5,984 bases of DNA from CAZMGV01 sp964621525 [NCBI: uncultured bacterium] (GTDB taxonomy: Bacteria; JAGRBM01): assembly GCA_964621525.1 (NCBI GenBank), contig CAZUMS010000042.1:1-5984 (forward strand), given 5' to 3'. Within the stretch, counting starts at the first letter, position 1, and each line of letters begins with the position of its first letter. Below, piece by piece: positions 1 through 5,161 of the stretch. Below the pieces are notes generated by a model. It was not told the DNA's origin, made no database searches, and worked only from the letters and a program-made list of their open reading frames with translations. A program made the position numbers and the translations under genes.

Positions 1-613
1 TGGGCGGCAGGTTTCCGGGGGTGTGCTCGTTCTCCGGCGGGTTGATGTCCTTGTCGAACATGATGAAGCCGGGAGTCGTGTTCTGCGTGACCGGCGAGCC
101 CGTGATCGGGCCGTTCACGCCGGTGGCCGTGTCGCCGAACTCGTACACGGGGACCGCCTTCACCGGGAGCGCGACGTTCGGCGTCGCCAGAGGATCGATG
201 CTGGCGCAGATGTCAGCGATCACGGTGGGCGCGCCCGTGACGACACTGCCCAGCGGGAACTCGATCAGGGTAAGCGTGCCGCCCACGGGGCCGGTCACAG
301 TTCCGCCCGAAACCGGGTCTGTCAGGTTGCCCGACAGCGGGAAGGTCCCCACGGCCGTCGTCGTGAGCGGCGAGCTCAGGAAGTCGGCCGAATCAAACGA
401 TATTTCAAAAGGTAAAACCAGTTGAAGGTAAGGGCCGTAACCCGGGGCCCCGCTGTTGGTGAACCCGACCGGGAAGCAGATCTGCTCCCCCACAAACGAG
501 GAGCCGGGAACGGATGGCGAGGCGATCGGGGTCTGCGCATTGGCGGGTGACGCAAACAGTCCAATCACACCGACGATGGCCAGCAGCCAGGTCCGTTTAG
601 AAATGAAACGCAT
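1..613 (-). CDS. Secreted DUF11-like surface protein, N-terminal part (runs off the window start)
   Basis: The frame is open from an ATG at 613-611 to the window edge, giving 204 residues with no stop; the 3' end is missing. The start is supported by GGAAGGA (624-630) 10 nt upstream. Residues 1-26 form a classical signal peptide: basic n-region (R2, K6, R7), hydrophobic core W9-F20, and an ANA cleavage site before Q27. The exported part is rich in Thr, Pro, Gly and Val with few charges. It has a CFPVGFTNSG segment near residue 51 and a later TGVNGPITGSPVTQNTTP segment, followed by FDKDINPPENEH. From memory this pattern resembles the N-terminal block of large secreted proteins that carry DUF11/conserved-repeat beta domains, so an extracellular or cell-surface structural role is inferred. 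The family assignment rests on resemblance only. It appears to be transcribed from the sigma-54 promoter at 786-801. Any C-terminal sorting signal or anchor would lie outside the window. Confidence 0.8.
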   Translation of the reverse strand, partial: MRFISKRTWLLAIVGVIGLFASPANAQTPIASPSVPGSSFVGEQICFPVGFTNSGAPGYGPYLQLVLPFEISFDSADFLSSPLTTTAVGTFPLSGNLTDPVSGGTVTGPVGGTLTLIEFPLGSVVTGAPTVIADICASIDPLATPNVALPVKAVPVYEFGDTATGVNGPITGSPVTQNTTPGFIMFDKDINPPENEHTPGNLPP

Positions 614-663
614 AGCAAATAGGTCCTTCCCAAATAACAGCTGCTGTACGCCCAAAAACCGCA

Positions 664-691
664 TCAAATCGAAACAGGAGTCTCGATTTGA
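664..691 (-). repeat. Inverted repeat (9-bp stem) in the leader of the surface-protein gene
   Basis: TCAAATCGA (664-672) and TCGATTTGA (683-691) are perfect reverse complements around a 10-nt loop. The hairpin ends about 50 nt upstream of the ATG at 613 and lies inside the leader predicted from the sigma-54 promoter. It could affect mRNA stability or translation, or be a protein site. It has no U-tract, so it is not a terminator. I recognise no riboswitch class. Confidence 0.5.
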
Positions 692-712
692 GATGGCTGG
701 GCCGCAAAAGTT

Positions 713-750
713 TCCCTAAAGGCTCTGTAAAAGCCTTAAATCATTAGGGA
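713..750 (-). repeat. Nested two-part inverted repeat in the leader of the surface-protein gene
   Basis: Outer arms TCCCTAA (713-719) and TTAGGGA (744-750) enclose inner arms AAGGCT (719-724) and AGCCTT (732-737). Base 719 is shared, so one pair is lost in any single fold. The result would be a long hairpin with a 7-nt loop and a 6-nt one-sided bulge (738-743). It starts about 25 nt downstream of the start site predicted from the sigma-54 promoter. A structured 5' leader or a regulator-binding site are both possible. Confidence 0.5.
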
Positions 751-785
751 ATCTATTGAGGCGGCCTCATTACCTAGGGTTAATG

Positions 786-801
786 AGCAAGGCTTGTGCC
801 G
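786..801 (-). promoter_or_regulatory. Sigma-54 (RpoN) promoter for the surface-protein gene
   Basis: Read on the minus strand from 800, the sequence is GGCACAAGCCTTGCT. The RpoN -24/-12 consensus is TGGCACG-N4-TTGC(A/T). All core positions match: GG at 800-799, CAC, then TTGC at 790-787 and T at 786, with the required spacing between GG and GC. Only the first T (C here, at 801) and the G after CAC (A here) differ. The predicted start site is near 775, giving a leader of about 160 nt to the ATG at 613. Such promoters need an enhancer-binding activator and usually an upstream site; the palindrome at 881-901 lies at a suitable distance. Confidence 0.65.
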
Positions 802-807
802 GATGCC

Positions 808-822
808 CTAACAATGAGTTAG
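808..822. repeat. Short inverted repeat just upstream of the sigma-54 promoter
   Basis: CTAAC (808-812) and GTTAG (818-822) pair around a 5-nt spacer. It sits directly upstream of the -24 element of the minus-strand promoter, where a regulator could bind. The arms are only 5 bp, so chance is a real possibility. Confidence 0.25.
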
Positions 823-880
823 ATCACAAATGATCAATGGTTCTGCCGGGTTATCGAGTGATCATAGTTAATTTTCGAAC

Positions 881-901
881 CCAGCCCGTTTCCGGGGCTG
901 G
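881..901. promoter_or_regulatory. 7-7-7 palindrome: activator site or weak terminator
   Basis: CCAGCCC (881-887) and GGGCTGG (895-901) are perfect arms around a 7-nt spacer. Two readings fit. It lies about 105-125 bp upstream of the start site predicted for the sigma-54 promoter, a usual place for an enhancer-binding protein site. It also lies about 75-95 nt downstream of the stop of the Coq4-like gene on the same strand, where a transcript-ending hairpin would be expected. The minus-strand sequence after the stem lacks a clear T-run, which weakens the terminator reading. Confidence 0.35.
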
Positions 902-973
902 CGAATCCAGGCGGCTGGGTCCGAAGCAATCGGGGTCTTTGGGCAATCCTGAGCAGCAATTCCGCCGGAGTGA

Positions 974-1771
974 TCAGGCTTCCTGGCGAAGCGGTTTCAG
1001 GCCCGATGAAGGCGGCATGAACATATAATCTACAACGAGGCCCGTTCCGGGGTGGGCCTCCGCGATGGGGCTGATGCGGTATTTGCGGCGGACTTCGTCG
1101 ATGGGAAGCGGGAAGTCCCGCTCGTAATCGACACAGACGAGGGGCCGGGCCGTGCGGCCCCGCTCGTAAGCCTCGTAGAGATAACGGTGCCAGCGTCGCC
1201 AGCCGATCCGGGGCCGGAGCAGCGCCGAGCCGGCCATGATTCCCCACAGCACCGGCAGCCGGAACTGGCCGTAGCTGAAGTAGATCACGGCCCCCTCCCC
1301 GGCGAGGTCGCTCCCGTAACCCGAGAGCACATGGAACAGGTCGTGACTGTGGCTCTGCCGCTCGACGAACCAGGCCACATCGTCGCTCCAGCCCAGCCGC
1401 TCGCAAATCTCGTCAGAACGGGCGAGCGCGGCAAAGGACTTTGCGTCGCTCACGTTCATGCGGGACATGAAGTCGTGATAGGCGCGGCCGAAGCTCCCCT
1501 CAGGCAATGCCTTGAGGGCCGCCGTATCGGTCAGGTGTTCGAGGAGATTCGGCCGCTCGCGGAGCATTCTTGCGCCTGCGGGATCAGCGGCGAACTGCTC
1601 GAACTGTTTCCGCACGATCGGACCTGCGAGGCTGAACACGGCCTCGAAGGCGTGGCTCACTCCCTTTTCACTCGCGGGGTGCGACATCCAGTAGGCGGCT
1701 GCTTTCAGTCCGTTCACGTAGTCCGGCCTGAAATTCTTTGTGCTCGTTCCTGCCGGATTCGTTGCCGCCAT
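974..1771 (-). CDS. Coq4-family protein (ubiquinone-biosynthesis COQ4-like)
   Basis: The protein is 265 residues from the ATG at 1771. The diagnostic Coq4 metal motif HDxxH-x11-E is intact as HDLFHVLSGYGSDLAGE (about residues 143-159: H143, D144, H147, E159). Also present are the family's LPEGSFGRAYHDFM segment (about 89-102) and the AWFVERQSHSHD approach to the motif. Eukaryotic COQ4 acts in coenzyme Q ring modification (C1 decarboxylation/hydroxylation) and binds a metal through this motif. Bacterial relatives are common, and many are not proven to make ubiquinone. No ubi/coq partner gene is nearby; the divergent neighbour is a TetR regulator, so a role in the local catabolic pathway or another lipid or quinone ligand is possible. 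Start choice: an upstream in-frame ATG at 1795 would add eight residues, but its AAGGA lies only 1 nt away. The ATG at 1771 has GGGAAG at a better spacing. The palindrome at 1806-1828 suggests TetR control. No truncation is seen. Confidence 0.85.
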   Translation of the reverse strand: MAATNPAGTSTKNFRPDYVNGLKAAAYWMSHPASEKGVSHAFEAVFSLAGPIVRKQFEQFAADPAGARMLRERPNLLEHLTDTAALKALPEGSFGRAYHDFMSRMNVSDAKSFAALARSDEICERLGWSDDVAWFVERQSHSHDLFHVLSGYGSDLAGEGAVIYFSYGQFRLPVLWGIMAGSALLRPRIGWRRWHRYLYEAYERGRTARPLVCVDYERDFPLPIDEVRRKYRISPIAEAHPGTGLVVDYMFMPPSSGLKPLRQEA

Positions 1772-1805
1772 CGCGTCTTCCCTTATCTTCCCCATATCCT
1801 TGACT

Positions 1806-1828
1806 AAAGCCGAATAATATTCGACTTT
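1806..1828. promoter_or_regulatory. Probable TetR operator in the divergent Coq4-like/TetR intergenic region
   Basis: The core CGAATA (1811-1816), A (1817), TATTCG (1818-1823) is a perfect 13-bp palindrome. Flanking AAAG (1806-1809) and CTTT (1825-1828) extend it to 23 bp with one mismatched pair (1810/1824). It lies between the divergent start codons. A -10-like TATTAT (minus strand, 1819-1814) for the Coq4-like gene lies inside it. A -35-like TTGACT (1800-1805, plus strand) for the regulator lies just beside it, although no convincing plus-strand -10 was found. TetR-family proteins commonly bind such palindromes to repress themselves and a divergent gene; that this regulator binds here is inferred. 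Confidence 0.6.
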
Positions 1829-1851
1829 GTTTAGCGAGAGTATTCAGCACC

Positions 1852-1858
1852 GGAAGAG
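1852..1858 (+). promoter_or_regulatory. Ribosome binding site fixing the TetR start
   Basis: GGAAGAG lies 6 nt before the ATG at 1865. An alternative in-frame TTG at 1859 directly abuts this motif and so would have no usable spacing. The ATG is therefore preferred. Confidence 0.55.
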
Positions 1859-1864
1859 TTGTCA

Positions 1865-2485
1865 ATGCCGCCCAGAGCAGCCCCCGTCAGGCGAAAGCCG
1901 GTGCAGGACCGGTCCCGTATCCGGCAGGACAGGATCCTGAAAGCGAGCGCGAAAGTCCTCGTCCGGCACGGCTATGAGGGTGCGACCACGACCCGGGTCG
2001 CCGCGGCTGCCCGGATACCGGTCGGATCACTCTATGAATACTTCCCCAACCGGGAAGCGATCTTCCGGTCACTGCTGGAAGCCGAGATGCGGAAAACCAT
2101 GGAGGCCGTGATCCGGCGCGCGCCCGAACAGAAGGGCAAGTCGCGAGCGGAGGCGCTTCAGGGACTCGTGGGGGTCGCCGTTCAGGCCATGTCCGAAAGC
2201 CGGCAGACGCTCGGCGTTCTCCTCGCCCACATGCCCGGCGTGCTGAATCTGCCCCTGCTCCAGCAGCTCGAAGGACACGTGCAGCAGCTGGCAAAGCAGG
2301 TTGCCTGGATCAGTCCAAAGGATGCTTCCGGGAGCCGGTTCAGGCTCAAGATCTATATCCTCACCAATGCGGTCTTCGGGTTTCTGGTCCGGCTCGCCAC
2401 GACGCCGGATCCCGGAGTCCCGCCCGCTGAAATCACTCACGAGCTGGTCAGGCTCATCACGGGTTATCTCGAACCCGGCGGATGA
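1865..2485 (+). CDS. TetR/AcrR-family transcriptional regulator
   Basis: The protein is 206 residues, a normal size for the family. The N-terminal DNA-binding domain spans about residues 20-69. After helix 1 (RILKASAKVLVRHG) comes the canonical helix-turn-helix: TTTRVAAAARIPVGSLYEYF (41-60) followed by PNREAIFRSLLE, with the signature glycine and Tyr-x-Tyr-Phe. The remaining residues form the usual helical ligand-binding and dimerisation domain, which diverges too much to name a ligand. A basic N-terminal arm (several Arg/Lys in residues 4-20) may contact DNA. It is divergent from the Coq4-like gene and upstream of the acyl-CoA dehydrogenase pair. TetR proteins in such settings often respond to acyl-CoA or other pathway intermediates. 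The likely operator is the palindrome at 1806-1828, and the sites at 2592-2663 are possible second targets. The family call is secure; targets and ligand are inferred. Confidence 0.93.
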   Translation: MPPRAAPVRRKPVQDRSRIRQDRILKASAKVLVRHGYEGATTTRVAAAARIPVGSLYEYFPNREAIFRSLLEAEMRKTMEAVIRRAPEQKGKSRAEALQGLVGVAVQAMSESRQTLGVLLAHMPGVLNLPLLQQLEGHVQQLAKQVAWISPKDASGSRFRLKIYILTNAVFGFLVRLATTPDPGVPPAEITHELVRLITGYLEPGG

Positions 2486-2591
2486 CGGCGCATGCTCCGG
2501 GACAGGCTTCCGGGGGCATATGCGGGTGAAGAGGCTCCGGGGAAATAGCGGCCGGCGTCTGGCCTCTGACAGGGTGCCCCTGCGCTCGTAC

Positions 2592-2605
2592 TGACTGTTG
2601 AGTCA
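2592..2605. promoter_or_regulatory. Inverted repeat TGAC-N6-GTCA, copy 1 (candidate operator)
   Basis: TGACT (2592-2596), GTTG (2597-2600) and AGTCA (2601-2605) form a perfect 5-4-5 inverted repeat upstream of the dehydrogenase operon. It shares the TGAC-N6-GTCA outline with a second copy 58 bp downstream. An AT-rich tract follows (2605-2621), the likeliest place for promoter elements, but I could not define a convincing -35/-10 pair. Confidence 0.4.
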
Positions 2606-2649
2606 AAATTCATTTTTCCATTGCCTTTCGTCCGGAACCGGGGGCAGAA

Positions 2650-2663
2650 TGACGGCCTCGTCA
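2650..2663. promoter_or_regulatory. Inverted repeat TGAC-N6-GTCA, copy 2 (candidate operator)
   Basis: TGACG (2650-2654), GCCT (2655-2658) and CGTCA (2659-2663) form a second perfect 5-4-5 inverted repeat with the same outer TGAC/GTCA half-sites as 2592-2605. It lies 50-63 bp upstream of the first dehydrogenase start, a plausible repressor position. The regulator is unknown; the adjacent TetR protein is one candidate. Confidence 0.4.
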
Positions 2664-2670
2664 GTTACGA

Positions 2671-2685
2671 CCGGAATGATTCCGG
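2671..2685. repeat. Perfect 15-bp palindrome upstream of the dehydrogenase operon
   Basis: CCGGAA (2671-2676), TGA, TTCCGG (2680-2685) is a perfect 6-3-6 inverted repeat. It lies 27 bp before the ATG at 2713 and just upstream of the GGAGG ribosome binding site (2697-2701). It could be an operator or a leader hairpin. No T-run follows, so a terminator is unlikely. Confidence 0.4.
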
Positions 2686-2712
2686 CGGCAAGACGCGGAG
2701 GGTACCTGAACC

Positions 2713-3810
2713 ATGAACTTCGACTTTTCAGCTGACCAGAAGCTGCTGCAGAAGACAGCGGCGGCGTTCCTCAAGGAGAACGCCTCGTTCGAGCGTGTCC
2801 GCAAGACCATGGACGCAGGCGAGGGAATCGACCGGGAACTGTGGAAGAAAATGGCCGCACAGGGATGGCAGGCGACCGCCATACCCGAAGCCTACGGCGG
2901 ACAGGGATTCGGTTATCTGGAACTCGTGCTCCTGGCACAGGAAATGGGCTACTGCGTGGCGCCGGTCCCGTTCTCGTCGTCCATCTACCTGTGCGCCGAG
3001 GCGATTCTCCTCGCCGGCAGCGACGCGCAGAAGAAAAAATACCTGCCGGGCCTCGCCAGCGGCGAGACCATCGGCACCTTCGCCTTTGCCGAAGGAACGG
3101 GCGTGCCAAGAATCGACAGGCTCTCGGCCACATTTTCAGGCGGCAAGCTGTCGGGGACCAAGACTCCGGTGACGGACGCTCCGAACGCTACCCTTGCTGT
3201 CGTCGTCGTGAAGGGCGGCTCGCTCGCCATCGTCGACCTCAAGGCCGGCGGCGTCACCTGCACAAAGGTCCCCAGCATGGACCTCACCCGGTCCCAGGGA
3301 GCGCTGGCGTTCCAGAACGCCCCGGCCGAGCTGCTCGGCCCCGAAGGCGGCGCAGCCCGGATCATCGAGAACCTGTACGACCGGGCGGCGGTCCTTATCG
3401 CGTTCGAGCAGATCGGCGGCGCCCGCCGCGCCATGGAAATGGCCCGGGACTACGCCAAAACCCGCTATGCCTTCGGACGGCCTATCGGCTCGTTCCAGGC
3501 GATCAAGCACAAGATCGTGGACATGCTGGTGAACAACGAGGTGGCGGTGTCGAACTGCTACTACGCCGCCTGGGCCCTCGAGAACAACGAGAAGCTGCCC
3601 ATCGCCGCGGCGGCGGCCCGGGTGGCCGCGACGGATGCCTACGAGTTCGCCTCGAAGGAGAACATCCAGGTGCACGGCGGCATCGGCTTCACCTGGGAGT
3701 GCGACGCGCACTTCCTGCTGAAGCGGTCGAAGCTGCTGGCGCTGGCTCTGGGAAGCGCCGGCGAATGGCGGGAACGGCTCATCGACCGCCTCGCGGGCAG
3801 CGCGGCCTGA
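2713..3810 (+). CDS. Acyl-CoA dehydrogenase family protein, probable non-catalytic partner subunit
   Basis: The protein is 365 residues with the three-part acyl-CoA dehydrogenase layout: helical N-terminus (about 1-118, with PEAYGGQGFGYLE at 58-70), a short diverged middle beta domain (about 120-210), and a helical C-terminus (about 215-360). Family enzymes use FAD to make a 2,3-enoyl-CoA. The C-terminal RYAFGRPIGSFQAIKH (251-266) is the R-x-x-FG flavin-pyrophosphate motif. HGGIGFTWECDAH (321-333) is typical of small acyl-CoA dehydrogenases. Key residues appear missing. The position of medium-chain enzyme Glu376 aligns by eye with Gly322. The isovaleryl-CoA dehydrogenase type Glu position falls near Asp223-Ala225. 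The middle domain has TKTPVTD where W-[TS]-S normally holds the flavin. With its neighbour supplying these features, I infer a heteromeric enzyme. The start has GGAGG at 2697-2701; the next gene follows after 39 bp. Substrate unknown. Confidence 0.92.
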   Translation: MNFDFSADQKLLQKTAAAFLKENASFERVRKTMDAGEGIDRELWKKMAAQGWQATAIPEAYGGQGFGYLELVLLAQEMGYCVAPVPFSSSIYLCAEAILLAGSDAQKKKYLPGLASGETIGTFAFAEGTGVPRIDRLSATFSGGKLSGTKTPVTDAPNATLAVVVVKGGSLAIVDLKAGGVTCTKVPSMDLTRSQGALAFQNAPAELLGPEGGAARIIENLYDRAAVLIAFEQIGGARRAMEMARDYAKTRYAFGRPIGSFQAIKHKIVDMLVNNEVAVSNCYYAAWALENNEKLPIAAAAARVAATDAYEFASKENIQVHGGIGFTWECDAHFLLKRSKLLALALGSAGEWRERLIDRLAGSAA

Positions 3811-3849
3811 AACCCTACTCAATCAGAATTCAATCGGGAGACTAGTCAC

Positions 3850-5085
3850 ATGGATTTTAACGATACACCGGAAGAAGCAGCATTCAGGGCCGAGGCGCGC
3901 GCCTGGCTCGAGAAAAACGCGAAGAAAGTCGACGTGAAAGGCGAGGACGGCGGCATGGCGTTCTCCGAACGCGAGGACGACGCCGTTGTCCGCGAGGCGA
4001 AAGCCTGGCAGGCCAAGAAGGCCGATGCCGGCTGGGCCTGCATCACCTGGCCCAAGCAGTACGGCGGCCGCGGCGCGACGCCGATGCAGGCGGTGATCTG
4101 GGGACAGGAAGAGTCCAAATACCGCACCGGCCAGAACATCTTCGCCATCGGCCACGGCATGTGCGGGCCGACGCTCATGGCGCACGGCTCGAAAGAGCAC
4201 AAGGAACGGTACATCAAGCCCCTGCTTCGCGGCGAGGAGATCTGGTGCCAGCTCTTCAGCGAGCCGGCGGCGGGCTCTGACCTCGCGGGCCTCAAGATGC
4301 GGGCCGAGCGGGACGGCGACTACTGGGTGCTCAACGGCCAGAAGGTCTGGACGAGCGGCGCCCACTATTCGGACTACGGGATTCTCGTGGCGCGCCACGA
4401 CTTCGCCAAGGAAAAGCACAAGGGCATGGTGTTTTTCATCGTCAACATGAAGGCGAAAGGCGTCGAGGTCCGGCCGATCAAGCAGATCTCGGGCGGCGCG
4501 AACTTCAACGAGGTGTTCTTCACCGACGTCCGCGTGCCGGACTCGGACCGCCTCGGCGCAGTGGACGGCGGCTGGACTGTGGCCCTCACGACGCTCATGA
4601 ACGAGCGCATGAGCATCGGCATGGGCGGCTCCGGCGGCGGCATGGGCATGGGGTTCCACGGGCTCCTCGAACTGGCCCGGAAGACCGGCGCGCTCAGTGA
4701 CCCGAGCGTCCGTCAGCGGCTCGCGAACATCTACGTGCGCACCACGGGCCTTCAGTACACGGGCCAGCGGGCGATCACGGCCCTCTCCAAGGGCACCATG
4801 CCCGGCCCCGAAGCCTCCACCGGCAAACTCGTGCTGGCTGCCGCATTGCAGGAGATGGGCGATCTCGCCTGCGAGCTCCAGGGCCCCGCGGGAGCGACCA
4901 TGGGCGGTCCGGCGGCCAGCTCCGCCGCGTGGCAGACCATGTACCTGTTCGCGCCGGGCATGAGAATCGCGGGCGGCACCGATGAGGTGCTCCGCAACAT
5001 CGTCGGCGAGCGGGTGCTCGGGCTTGCCCCCGACATGCGGGCCGACAAGGGGCTTCCGTTCAAGGACATCCCCACCGGCAGCTGA
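3850..5085 (+). CDS. Acyl-CoA dehydrogenase family protein, probable catalytic subunit
   Basis: The protein is 411 residues, slightly long for the family. The N-terminal domain (about 1-133) has WPKQYGGRGATPMQ (67-80). The middle domain has LFSEPAAGSDLAG (135-147) and NGQKVWTSGAHYSDYG (162-177), the usual substrate/flavin-contacting motifs including W167-T168-S169. LMNERM (249-254) puts Glu252 where isovaleryl-CoA and long-chain dehydrogenases carry their catalytic base. The C-terminus has GGTDEVLRNIVGERVLGL (375-392), the FAD-contacting end motif, with Gly375 where medium-chain enzymes carry Glu376. The R-x-x-FG motif expected in the C-terminal domain is absent; a Gly/Met-rich stretch (GMGGSGGGMGMG, 257-268) follows the catalytic helix. 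This is the pattern of the larger subunit of steroid-type FadE pairs of actinobacteria, where two different subunits share the flavin site. GGGAG (3836-3840) lies 9 nt before the ATG. It is co-transcribed with the preceding gene and ends before the terminator at 5109-5140. Substrate not readable. Confidence 0.94.
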   Translation: MDFNDTPEEAAFRAEARAWLEKNAKKVDVKGEDGGMAFSEREDDAVVREAKAWQAKKADAGWACITWPKQYGGRGATPMQAVIWGQEESKYRTGQNIFAIGHGMCGPTLMAHGSKEHKERYIKPLLRGEEIWCQLFSEPAAGSDLAGLKMRAERDGDYWVLNGQKVWTSGAHYSDYGILVARHDFAKEKHKGMVFFIVNMKAKGVEVRPIKQISGGANFNEVFFTDVRVPDSDRLGAVDGGWTVALTTLMNERMSIGMGGSGGGMGMGFHGLLELARKTGALSDPSVRQRLANIYVRTTGLQYTGQRAITALSKGTMPGPEASTGKLVLAAALQEMGDLACELQGPAGATMGGPAASSAAWQTMYLFAPGMRIAGGTDEVLRNIVGERVLGLAPDMRADKGLPFKDIPTGS

Positions 5086-5108
5086 GATATTTCGCTAGCG
5101 GCAACAAA

Positions 5109-5140
5109 GAGAAGGGCCGCCCCTCGGGGCGGCCCTTCTC
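5109..5140. terminator. Bidirectional hairpin terminator between convergent genes
   Basis: GAGAAGGGCCGCCCC (5109-5123) and GGGGCGGCCCTTCTC (5126-5140) are perfect 15-bp arms, giving a very stable GC-rich hairpin with a tight CTCG loop. It starts 24 nt after the dehydrogenase stop and lies 22 nt past the stop of the minus-strand lipoprotein gene. The minus-strand exit reads TTTGTTG, a reasonable U-rich tail. The plus-strand exit (CTGTATTC) is less typical. It probably serves both transcripts. Confidence 0.85.
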
Positions 5141-5161
5141 CTGTATTCAGGCCTTAAACCG

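Noticed and set aside
21-425. Two overlapping plus-strand frames at the left edge (21-425 and 23-415)
   Set aside because: They lie opposite the signal-peptide gene on the minus strand, which has a ribosome binding site, a proper signal peptide and an open frame to the edge.
640-800. Possible cyclic-di-GMP or other known riboswitch in the surface-gene leader
   Set aside because: I looked for the conserved GEMM-type core segments and the fluoride-type core and did not find a match on either strand; only generic hairpins are supported.
831-976. Three TGATCA palindromes (831, 859, 971) at spacings of 28 and 112 bp
   Set aside because: Six-base palindromes are common; the last overlaps the stop codon of the Coq4-like gene, and the spacing ratio is probably chance.
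834-1406. Minus-strand frame (190 codons) overlapping the 3' half of the Coq4-like gene
   Set aside because: Wrong-frame reading of the Coq4-like gene, Arg/Pro/Leu-rich with no domain.
1052-1807. Long plus-strand open frame (251 codons) opposite the Coq4-like gene
   Set aside because: It is the antisense shadow of a gene with an intact family motif; its translation is Arg/Pro/His-rich with no recognisable domain and no ribosome binding site was found.
1859-1861. TTG as start of the TetR gene
   Set aside because: It directly follows GGAAGAG with no spacer; the ATG at 1865 has 6-nt spacing and adds no family-conserved loss.
3136-3822. Minus-strand open frame (228 codons) opposite the first dehydrogenase
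   Set aside because: Antisense shadow without recognisable motifs.
2841-3845. Long plus-strand open frame (334 codons) overlapping the first acyl-CoA dehydrogenase
   Set aside because: It is an out-of-frame shadow with extreme Arg content, typical of GC-rich coding DNA read in the wrong frame.
3823-4659. Minus-strand open frame (278 codons) opposite the second dehydrogenase
   Set aside because: Ala/His/Arg/Val-rich antisense reading of a clear gene; no domain recognised.
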